The position numbers and the translations under genes are program-made. The notes beneath the pieces are model-generated. The model had not been told where the DNA came from, did no database searches, and was given only the letters and a program-made list of their open reading frames with translations. 8,240 nucleotides of DNA from an uncultured Candidatus Udaeobacter sp. (lineage in GTDB: Bacteria > Verrucomicrobiota > Verrucomicrobiia > Chthoniobacterales > UBA10450), in NCBI GenBank assembly GCA_955652245.1, contig CATPAV010000180.1, forward strand, positions 1 to 8,240, written 5' to 3'. This document shows, one piece after another, positions 1 to 5,443 of the stretch (position 1 is the first letter of the stretch; each line of letters starts with the position of its first letter).

Positions 1-869
1 AACAGACGGAACTTCTTCTCATCGAGTTTTCGATAAAAGTTCAGGCAGAGGAGGTAATCGCCGAATGTGACCTGCTGCGACATTTGGAGCTGTTGCGCGA
101 AGTTGTCCGCCGTGGCGAGCTCATTGCGTGCTACAGCGTCGTTAAGCAACGCCCGTAACGCGCCGGTACGAAAAGGAGCGAGTTTGCTGAGTCGATCGAG
201 GGCATCGCGTGCCTTTGCCCTCTTTTCCGCATCACCGGAATAGATTTGCAGTACCGCGAGATTAAATTGGTAGAGATCGTTGCGCGGCTCCTTTTTTACC
301 GCGGCGGCGAATTCCTCCTCTTGCTCGGCGAAATTTCCTTCTGCCCGGGCCAGCCAGCCCGCAACGACATGGAAAGGGGCTCTGTTGCGATCGGCAGGGG
401 AGACACGATCGAGCGCTTTTCGCGCGACGTCGAGCTGCCCAAAGCGCAGTGCCGCTGAGGCGAGGTTGAGCTGACTGTCTGGATCGGTTGGAAGCAGTCG
501 CGCGATTTGCGCGCGCCAGGAGACAGTTTCCTCGAGGTTCTGTTTTTCTGCTGCTTCCGCGAGAACGTAATAGGCCGGCAGGGAATCCGGATCCAGCTTA
601 ACGGCCTCGCGCGCGGTCTGCGCTGCCTGCTTAAATTTTTCTTGTTGCAGCATCGAAGCCGCTCGATGCAGCAAACGCCGCTCGTGCCAGTTGCGATAGA
701 CGTTTGAGCCGTAATTGAAGAAAACAATTCCCAAGAAAATAGCGAGTGCGGACGCAGCAATTAAAAAGGCAAGACGGGCCGGCAATCGTTGTCGTCGCAA
801 GAAAGACTTGAGACCGGGAAACAATTGGGGACTTCTTCTATGCTCGGCCCCTCTGATTTTTTCGGCCAT
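1..869 (-). CDS. Membrane-anchored TPR-repeat protein, N-terminal part (runs off window)
   Basis: The frame is open from an ATG at 869 to the window edge, giving 289 codons without a stop; the C-terminus lies outside. The start is supported by AGGA at 877-880, 7 bases upstream. The N-terminus is short and basic (RRQR near residues 25-28), followed by one hydrophobic segment at about 32-53. This fits a signal anchor with a cytoplasmic N-terminus. Residues from about 65 onward form alternating amphipathic helices typical of tetratricopeptide repeats, for example AAQTAREAVKLDPDS (82-96) and a DP...LNLASAALRFGQLDVARKAL-type unit (about 129-153). TPR arrays bind other proteins; the partner cannot be read from sequence. 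It lies 70 bases downstream of the AI-2E transporter gene on the same strand and is probably co-transcribed. The TPR call is firm; a specific function is not. Confidence 0.85.
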   Translation of the reverse strand, partial: MAEKIRGAEHRRSPQLFPGLKSFLRRQRLPARLAFLIAASALAIFLGIVFFNYGSNVYRNWHERRLLHRAASMLQQEKFKQAAQTAREAVKLDPDSLPAYYVLAEAAEKQNLEETVSWRAQIARLLPTDPDSQLNLASAALRFGQLDVARKALDRVSPADRNRAPFHVVAGWLARAEGNFAEQEEEFAAAVKKEPRNDLYQFNLAVLQIYSGDAEKRAKARDALDRLSKLAPFRTGALRALLNDAVARNELATADNFAQQLQMSQQVTFGDYLLCLNFYRKLDEKKFRL

Positions 870-939
870 TTTCGTGTCCTATCTCGCCGCGCGGTAAAAA
901 TCTAGCTTCGCCCGCGTCCATCCGCCCAAACCCAGACTT

Positions 940-2334
940 CTAAGATCGTGTCGCTGCCTCGGACTCTTCAACCACAGGAACTTCTTCGATCGATTCCATG
1001 ACTCGCTTCCTCAAACGCGGGCCCCAAACATACCGCGCGAGTAACACTTTGATTGTTGCAGTTAGCGGCACGGCCAGGAGTGGACCGAGCACTCCGCCAA
1101 TGATCAAACCCCAGACAAAGATCGACACGATCACGGTCATTGGATGCAGGCCGACAGAATTTCCCACAATACGGGGGGCGTAGAATATACCTTCAAGATT
1201 TTGTACCACGATGAAAATGGCCGTTACCCCGATTGGGTGCCACCAGTCACCCCACTGAAAAGCAGCGATGAGAACAGCTGGCACCCAGCAAATGATTATC
1301 CCGATGTACGGGACCATCGTAAGGATGACAACAATTACACCAATCAGAGGAGCAAAATTGAGCCCGAAAAGCGTCAGTGCAGTACCGATGAGTATGCCGT
1401 CCACCAGACAAACAAGTAGCTGCCCCCGAAAATACGCGGTGACGTATTTGTTTATCTCCGACAATACTTCCGCGACTTCATCCTTTAGCGGCGACGCACG
1501 CAGCGGCAGGTAATCCTTCCACCTCTTTTCGATGCGCGGTTTTTCATTCAAAAGGAAAAATAAATAGATCGGCACCAGGATGAGGCTGAGCAAAAAGCCT
1601 GTGATGCCAAGAAATCCGCCGATGCTTTTCTTCGAGATCCCCCATAATTTTTCCATCAGCGTTGGAAGTGCCCGCTGAAGATTGGGAATTTGTTTTTCTA
1701 CGTAAGCTTGAATGCGTTGGCGTTCGGCGCCCGTAAGCTTCGAAGGGTTCGGTGCGATTGTTTCGGTCGCGGGTGCGATCGTTTGTGGCGGGGTCGCCGC
1801 ATTTGGCGAAGCCGTCGCGCTTGGGGTTGGTTGCGGATGAGGAGTAGGGGAAGCAGGGCCGATCAGCCAGTTTGTAAAACTGGACGAAGCCGATTTTTCG
1901 TGCCCTACGCCCAAAAATCCGAACGTTTGGTCGAAGCGATAGATAAGATCGACAATCCGATCGCGCGCCCGTTCCGTATAGGCGGGAACTTCCTTTGCGA
2001 AATTTGCGCTTTGAATTGAGATGGTCGGTACGAGCCAGCTGATCAATCCCCCCAGTGCGACGAAGGCGACGGCGAAGAGGAAGGCAACTGCCTTCGTGCG
2101 GCTGACACCGCCTCGAGACATTTTCGTCACCAGCGGGTCGAGCAGATATGTAAGAATTATGGCGATCGCGACCGGGATCAAGATCGGCTGAAGGAAGCTG
2201 ATGATATTGGCACCAGTCCAGATGGCCGCGCCCACGATCACGATGAGAAAAACAACAAAGAGGGCGGTGAGCGCCGCCCACATGGTTTTGCGCTGCCAAG
2301 CTGTTGGGTACTCCTTCATGTGCGCATCATGCAC
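940..2334 (-). CDS. AI-2E family transporter (PerM/TqsA type, UPF0118)
   Basis: A 464-residue integral membrane protein. Hydrophobic segments lie at about 19-41, 45-65, 81-105, 238-262, then 303-325, 327-358, 366-380 and 397-432. The C-terminal half carries family hallmarks: VPYIG (341-345), QNLEG (378-382), APRIVGNSVGLHP (386-398) and a G-rich GGVLGPLLAVPL stretch (413-424). The family includes the E. coli autoinducer-2 exporter TqsA and many members of unknown substrate, some linked to Na+/H+ exchange; the substrate here is unknown. The usual soluble loop between segments 3 and 4 contains a long Pro/Ala/Thr-rich stretch (about 160-198). The start is ambiguous: position 2334 is a GTG directly behind AGAGGG, while an in-frame ATG at 2319 (MKEYP) has that purine run about 14 bases upstream. 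It begins 43 bases after the upstream TPR gene stops. Confidence 0.92.
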   Translation of the reverse strand: MHDAHMKEYPTAWQRKTMWAALTALFVVFLIVIVGAAIWTGANIISFLQPILIPVAIAIILTYLLDPLVTKMSRGGVSRTKAVAFLFAVAFVALGGLISWLVPTISIQSANFAKEVPAYTERARDRIVDLIYRFDQTFGFLGVGHEKSASSSFTNWLIGPASPTPHPQPTPSATASPNAATPPQTIAPATETIAPNPSKLTGAERQRIQAYVEKQIPNLQRALPTLMEKLWGISKKSIGGFLGITGFLLSLILVPIYLFFLLNEKPRIEKRWKDYLPLRASPLKDEVAEVLSEINKYVTAYFRGQLLVCLVDGILIGTALTLFGLNFAPLIGVIVVILTMVPYIGIIICWVPAVLIAAFQWGDWWHPIGVTAIFIVVQNLEGIFYAPRIVGNSVGLHPMTVIVSIFVWGLIIGGVLGPLLAVPLTATIKVLLARYVWGPRLRKRVMESIEEVPVVEESEAATRS

Positions 2335-2377
2335 CCCTCTGCCTTTGTAGAAAACCTGCGCTGGATCGATATTTTAA

Positions 2378-4222
2378 TCACTGAGTCGGGTTCGTCTTGG
2401 CTGGCGAACCTTTGCTGATCGTCGTCTTGGTGCCATCGATCTTCTCTGAGAGCTTTTTGTTTGCCGGATCGAGCACTAACGCTTTTTGCCATGCTTCCAA
2501 CGCCTGTGGGACGCGGTTTAATTTCAAATAAATATCGCCGATGTGTTCGAATACGACCGCGTCCTCATGCTCCATGTTCTTTGCTGCTCGCAGTAAGTCG
2601 GCTAAGGCTTGATCAAATCTGCCTTTTCGAAACTCGACCCAACCGAGGCTGTCGAGGTAAGAACCATTGTCAGGCTCAATTTGCAGCGCGTGTTTGATCA
2701 TATCCTCGGCTTCATCGAGGTACATGTTGTGATCTGCCCACATGTAGCCAAGATAGTTGTAAGCTTCCGCCGCGTTAGCGGGATCGAGAGCGATTGATTT
2801 GCGAAGCAAGTCCGCGGCTTTTTCATATAAACCCGCCTGCTCAGCCGTCGCGCCGTAGTTGAAATAGAATTTCGCGTTTACGATTTCAGTATCCTGATCG
2901 AGTTCCGCTTCGTGTAACGCTTCCTCAAAAGTCGCCACCGCTTGCTGAATCTGCTTTGCTTCCCGCTGGGCGAGGGCGAGATAGTAAACAATCTCCGGCG
3001 CGCCGGGGAACCGGCGGCGGGCTTCGGTCAGAATCTTCACCGCCCGACCGGGATCTTTGATAGGCCCCAGGAGTAACTCCGCCAGCCGTAAGTATGTACC
3101 GGCATGATTCGGATTAATCAGCAGGCTTTGTTCGTAGTTTGCGGCTACTTTGGCAAACTTAGCTTTAGCTTCGTCAAGCTGTTTTGCGCGTTGTAGCGAT
3201 CGCGCTTCATCATCCAGAATCTGCGCAAGCAGATCGTACGGCTGATATTTTTCCGGATGCTGTTTGATGAGCTGCTCGAGCATCTCAACTGCTTTGGCGC
3301 GCTGGTTTGTCAAAATGAAACTGCTCGCCAGTTTTTCTCGCGCGTTGGCATCGTCGGGTTGTAGTTCAAGCACGCGAAGATAAAGCGGAACCGCCTCCTT
3401 TAATTGCTGGGAGGCGGCATAGTAATCTGCGACGTCTTTGAGAACAGATGGATCGTCATCGGCGTGTTCTGCTGCTTTTTTGAAAACGTCGTTGACACGT
3501 CGCAATTCATCAGGCTTCGGCTGCGAGTCAGATTTAAAAAGAATCGCTGCGTAGAGTTTGCCCAGCCGCGTCCAGAAGGCCGCATCGTCGCTATGAACTT
3601 TTGTGGCTCGTTCCAAGACGCCAAGGGCTTTTTTCTCTTCTCCGGCCGCCAATTCGATTTCACAAAGACGCTGATAAGCCTCGATATCTCGCGGATTCAG
3701 CGCGATGGCCTGATTGGCGTAATCGACGGCTTCGTCCGTTTTTTTGAGATATTTCGCGTAAATAACAGCGAGCTGGCTGTAGGGTTCGGCATCGTTTGGG
3801 TTCGCTTTGATTGCGTCTTTTAGAATGTCGATCGCCTGCGGAAAATCATCCTGTCGTATCAGCAAAGCGGCTACGCGCGACGCGAGTTTTGAATGGCCAG
3901 GGTCGACATTGAGAACTTTGCGATACGCCTCCAGCGCTTTGTCGATCTCGCCGTTTTCCTCAAAGGATCTGCCTTCGACAAAGGAAGCGAGCGCCCCAGC
4001 TTTACGCTCGCCCTCGGGGCGAAGAAGCAGATCCGCCGCCGGCTTCAGGGTGAACGAATCGTGCTGCTGATTACTTTTTTTTATGCTGGCGGTCGACGAG
4101 CCGACCTGGGGCATCGATGCACTGGGGGTTCGCGCGACTCCGGTATTTCTGAAACTCAAGAAAACGAATAGAAAAAGAACAGACCAAAGCGCGAGGACGC
4201 CCCATTTCATTCGCTCGCTCAT
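2378..4222 (-). CDS. Large membrane-anchored tetratricopeptide-repeat protein
   Basis: From the ATG at 4222 the product is 614 residues. The frame stays open to a TTG at 4276, but that longer form adds 18 residues that look like read-through. A GAAGGA run touches the ATG at 4222 and lies 12 bases before a second in-frame ATG at 4210, so either could be the start. Residues 7-24 form one hydrophobic signal anchor. Residues 25-70 are a Ser/Lys/Gln-rich linker. From about 75 to 595 there is an almost continuous array of TPR units, for example GEIDKALEAYRKVLNVDPGH, DEAVDYANQAIALNPRD, YEKAADLLRKSIALDPAN and VPQALEAWQKALVLDPAN. The C-terminal tail is Lys/Thr/Pro-rich. The layout suggests a scaffold on the outer face of the inner membrane; partners are unknown. 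It sits between a small COX24-type gene upstream and an AI-2E transporter downstream. Confidence 0.9.
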   Translation of the reverse strand: MSERMKWGVLALWSVLFLFVFLSFRNTGVARTPSASMPQVGSSTASIKKSNQQHDSFTLKPAADLLLRPEGERKAGALASFVEGRSFEENGEIDKALEAYRKVLNVDPGHSKLASRVAALLIRQDDFPQAIDILKDAIKANPNDAEPYSQLAVIYAKYLKKTDEAVDYANQAIALNPRDIEAYQRLCEIELAAGEEKKALGVLERATKVHSDDAAFWTRLGKLYAAILFKSDSQPKPDELRRVNDVFKKAAEHADDDPSVLKDVADYYAASQQLKEAVPLYLRVLELQPDDANAREKLASSFILTNQRAKAVEMLEQLIKQHPEKYQPYDLLAQILDDEARSLQRAKQLDEAKAKFAKVAANYEQSLLINPNHAGTYLRLAELLLGPIKDPGRAVKILTEARRRFPGAPEIVYYLALAQREAKQIQQAVATFEEALHEAELDQDTEIVNAKFYFNYGATAEQAGLYEKAADLLRKSIALDPANAAEAYNYLGYMWADHNMYLDEAEDMIKHALQIEPDNGSYLDSLGWVEFRKGRFDQALADLLRAAKNMEHEDAVVFEHIGDIYLKLNRVPQALEAWQKALVLDPANKKLSEKIDGTKTTISKGSPAKTNPTQ

Positions 4223-4299
4223 TCCTTCGATCTTAGGCTTTCGGCAGCGCGTTCGCAAACCGACTGGCCCTAACAAATATTTAATAACGCAACCGCCAG

Positions 4300-4404
4300 T
4301 TACGCCTTGTACCGAAGACGCTTCTTATGGCGATTTTGCTTCATACGCTTGCGGCGTTTGTGCTTGGAAATTTTCGCCTTGCGTCTTTTCTTAAGAGAGC
4401 CCAT
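4300..4404 (-). CDS. AURKAIP1/COX24-domain small basic protein (mS38/bS22-like)
   Basis: A 34-codon gene, ATG at 4404 to TAA at 4302-4300, translating to MGSLKKRRKAKISKHKRRKR then MKQNRHKKRLRYKA. More than half of the residues are Lys, Arg or His. The MGS start and the KxxKHKRRKR...RHKK pattern match the AURKAIP1/COX24 family as I know it: mitochondrial mS38 and the short bacterial forms described as small-subunit ribosomal proteins (mycobacterial bS22 begins MGSVIKKRRKR). By homology it should bind 16S rRNA in the small subunit; this is inference. No clear Shine-Dalgarno sequence precedes it. A promoter-like pair lies at 4429-4457. It is 77 bases upstream of the large TPR gene, with no obvious terminator between them. 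It is short enough to be missed by default gene callers. Confidence 0.82.
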   Translation of the reverse strand: MGSLKKRRKAKISKHKRRKRMKQNRHKKRLRYKA

Positions 4405-4428
4405 TCAGGTTTTTCGATTGCGAGCCCG

Positions 4429-4457
4429 GATTCAACCATCTAATCCGCAGCGTTGCA
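4429..4457 (-). promoter_or_regulatory. Putative sigma-70-type promoter for the COX24-type gene and downstream operon
   Basis: On the minus strand TTGCAA (4457-4452) is separated by exactly 17 bases from TTGAAT (4434-4429). These match the sigma-70 -35 and -10 consensus at 4 of 6 positions each. The predicted start site near 4422 would leave a leader of about 18 bases before the ATG at 4404. Both hexamers are imperfect, so this is only suggestive. Confidence 0.4.
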
Positions 4458-4575
4458 AGCCACTTCTTTACTGCTGAGCGACCGATTCTTGGATACGACA
4501 AACTGTTTTCTCGATCAGTCCGATTCTCGTGTTCCGCCTGTAAAAACGATCTTCGATTGCTTTTTCGCCACTATG

Positions 4576-4654
4576 AATCGCTGCACCGTCACGCGCCAAA
4601 CCGGACGCTTCCGGAATGAACCTGGTGCGCTCGATAATGTCATTTTGGTTAGAC
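4576..4654 (-). other. Possible degenerate attC site of cassette 2
   Basis: On the minus strand an R''-type box GTCTAAC (4654-4648) carries the stop codon of the upstream gene. Inside are two partly complementary arms, plus-strand 4624-4635 (ggtgcgctcgat) and 4576-4587 (aatcgctgcacc), pairing through GGTGC/GCACC and CGAT/ATCG with mismatches between. No GTTRRRY box follows at the expected distance near 4565-4575. The site may be decayed, or its R' half may have come from a non-canonical chromosomal target. Confidence 0.35.
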
Positions 4655-4933
4655 CTGAGTGCGCTCAAGGTAAAAGAAGATCAAGTACCCAAAGCAAACT
4701 GGGAAAAACCTAAAGGCAGCGTAAACCGCAAGTCGAAGCCATTTGAGACGTCTCCGGCGAGAGAAGTCCGCTTCTTTTGTGATCAGATGATCCAGGTAAT
4801 TGGAGTCGCGGAAGGATAGCCAAGGGAGCAGTCCCGGACAACGCTGTGAGCTCAGAAAGGACTTCACGCCAGTCAAGAAAATCGTGAGGAAGAGACAATA
4901 GCTGAAAATCACCGTACCGAAGATTCCATTCAT
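4649..4933 (-). CDS. Cassette-borne small two-helix membrane protein, unknown function
   Basis: This 94-residue protein is not one I recognise. It has two hydrophobic segments, about residues 4-23 and 68-88, joined by a 45-residue loop containing RRRR (59-62). By the positive-inside rule the loop should face the cytoplasm and both ends the outside. The last segment is aromatic-rich (FRFFPVCFGYLIFFYL). The ATG at 4933 is 15 bases after the core site GTTAGAC, a typical position in integron cassettes. The TAA stop (4651-4649) lies inside GTCTAAC, again typical. No Shine-Dalgarno sequence is evident, as is common for cassette genes. A competing frame at 4997-4710 starts inside the attC and has no membrane or domain logic. 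Small membrane proteins are frequent cassette cargo, but no function can be claimed. Confidence 0.65.
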   Translation of the reverse strand: MNGIFGTVIFSYCLFLTIFLTGVKSFLSSQRCPGLLPWLSFRDSNYLDHLITKEADFSRRRRLKWLRLAVYAAFRFFPVCFGYLIFFYLERTQV

Positions 4934-4948
4934 GCGATCGTCGTTTAG

Positions 4949-5071
4949 GTCTAACGAAATGGAGCTGAGCCACCGCTGGCGGCGGCGAGCGTGGCAAACA
5001 TCGAGAACTGTTTCATAAGATCAAGTGCGGACTCGTGACGGCCAGCGGTTGGCTCCAGCGATTGGTTAGGT
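4949..5071 (-). other. attC recombination site (59-base-element type) of cassette 1
   Basis: On the minus strand the order is R'' ACCTAAC (5071-5065), a 5-base spacer, L'' arm (5059-5041), a 60-base variable loop (5040-4981), L' arm (4980-4964), an 8-base spacer, and R' GTTAGAC (4955-4949). Both boxes fit the consensus RYYYAAC and GTTRRRY. The arms GCTGGAGCCAACCGCTGGC and GCCAGCGGTGGCTCAGC pair over 17 bp, leaving a G and an A unpaired, both in L''. Taking the second of the two adjacent A's as unpaired, six bases separate them. The aadA attC, as I recall it, has the same arm and the same six-base distance. Total length is 123 bp, inside the usual 57-141 bp range. The upstream gene's TAA stop is inside R''. 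Confidence 0.85.
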
Positions 5072-5411
5072 CTTTTGCGTTTTGCGGAAAACATATCGCG
5101 TCTGGTCCTCAAAAAGTGCATCCATCGACATCAGCTCGTCCGCAATCTTCTTGTGTGCGTCCCAAGGCTCGAGACTCCATGGCGTGAAGCGACCTTCTGC
5201 CATGTCACCAACCTCAACATCATCGTGGTGAAGGAGGCAAGCCACGACCTCCTCAACGAAGCGACGCACGGATCCGACGCCGTGGTCCGATCCCCAGCGA
5301 GCACGAAGCTCACGAACGAGATCAGCGCTGACAACAGGCCGTTCGCCCATCCGCGTTGTAAACGTCTTCGGCCATATCGCTTTGCTGGGACATCGTGCGG
5401 CGTAGACCTAA
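4955..5411 (-). mobile_element. Integron-type gene cassette 1
   Basis: This 457-bp unit is bounded by two GTTRRRY core sites in the same orientation: GTTAGGT (5412-5406) and GTTAGAC (4955-4949), each cut conceptually between G and TT. It contains one gene (5350-5066) and ends with a well-formed attC. Size, single-gene content, orientation and the stop codon inside R'' are all standard for a cassette. No integrase gene or attI is present in the window, so the array may be a cluster of attC sites lacking an integrase, or a chromosomal insertion. Confidence 0.75.
5066..5350 (-). CDS. Cassette 1 hypothetical protein, 94 residues
   Basis: I do not recognise a family. The product is soluble-looking and charged, with no signal peptide or membrane segment. 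Residues 8-40 and 63-82 are probably helical (ADLVRELRARW; WDAHKKIADELMSMDALFED). An HHDDVEVGD stretch (41-49) and a FTPWSLEPWD segment (55-64) are distinctive. The TAA stop (5068-5066) overlaps the attC box ACCTAAC, which strongly supports this frame. The start is less sure: no Shine-Dalgarno sequence precedes the ATG at 5350, which lies 55 bases after the core site. The frame is open further upstream (KAIWPKTFTTR) without a start codon. A different frame offers an ATG at 5393, 12 bases after the core site, running 23 codons to a TGA at 5324-5322. A frameshift near the N-terminus is therefore possible. Confidence 0.6.
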   Translation of the reverse strand: MGERPVVSADLVRELRARWGSDHGVGSVRRFVEEVVACLLHHDDVEVGDMAEGRFTPWSLEPWDAHKKIADELMSMDALFEDQTRYVFRKTQKT

Positions 5412-5412
5412 C
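5406..5412 (-). other. Upstream core site (GTTAGGT) at the array entry
   Basis: On the minus strand GTTAGGT fits the GTTRRRY core consensus and is the exact complement of the R'' box ACCTAAC of the attC at 4949-5071. It starts 2 bases beyond the M28 terminator stem. No matching R'' box or extrahelical-base stem lies on its upstream side. It is therefore better read as an attI-like or secondary chromosomal target than as the end of a normal attC. Confidence 0.5.
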
Positions 5413-5414
5413 AA

Positions 5415-5443
5415 GAATTAGACGGAATTTTTCCGTCTAATTC
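5415..5443 (-). terminator. Intrinsic terminator-like hairpin at the 3' end of the M28 gene
   Basis: A perfect 13-bp inverted repeat, gaattagacggaa and ttccgtctaattc, is separated by a 3-base loop (5428-5430). The M28 stop codon TAG (5439-5437) lies inside the stem. On the minus strand the 3' arm runs into AATTCTTGTT, a moderate U-rich tail. It would end the M28 transcript before the cassettes, so these may need their own promoter. Confidence 0.65.

Larger units (their letters stand above)
4570..4954 (-). mobile_element. Integron-type gene cassette 2 (3' boundary uncertain)
   Basis: The cassette would begin just after the G of the core site GTTAGAC (4955-4949), the usual recombination point between G and TT. 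It holds one gene (4933-4649) starting 15 bases after the core site, whose stop lies inside the box GTCTAAC (4654-4648). The attC that should follow is degenerate, so the left limit is a guess placed after the inverted-repeat arm at 4576-4587. Gene orientation, compact layout and stop-in-box arrangement all agree with the cassette reading. Confidence 0.55.

Noticed and set aside
296..760. Minus-strand 154-codon frame
   Set aside because: It is out of frame with the TPR gene that is open from 869 to 1 and has a good ribosome-binding site.
1544..2299. Minus-strand 251-codon frame inside the AI-2E gene
   Set aside because: It is a shifted shadow of the transporter frame with no hydrophobic pattern.
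4269..4275. Possible extra core site (GTTAGGG on the minus strand) upstream of the large TPR gene
   Set aside because: The last base breaks the GTTRRRY consensus and there are no paired arms nearby.
4405..4467. GTTGAAT and ATTAGAT near 4434-4443 as the missing R' of the second attC
   Set aside because: They lie over 200 bases from the R'' box and the adjacent sequence is not complementary to the expected L'' arm; the promoter reading fits better.
4468..4668. Minus-strand 66-codon frame downstream of cassette 2
   Set aside because: It starts with TTG inside the cassette 2 gene, has no ribosome-binding site, and shows no recognisable domain; it overlaps the probable attC remnant.
4710..4997. 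Minus-strand 95-codon frame overlapping cassette 2
   Set aside because: It begins inside the attC loop and has no domain logic. The frame at 4933-4649 has membrane segments and the stop-in-box arrangement instead.
5075..5440. Plus-strand 121-codon frame across cassette 1
   Set aside because: It is antisense to the cassette gene and runs through the terminator hairpin; its orientation disagrees with the attC.
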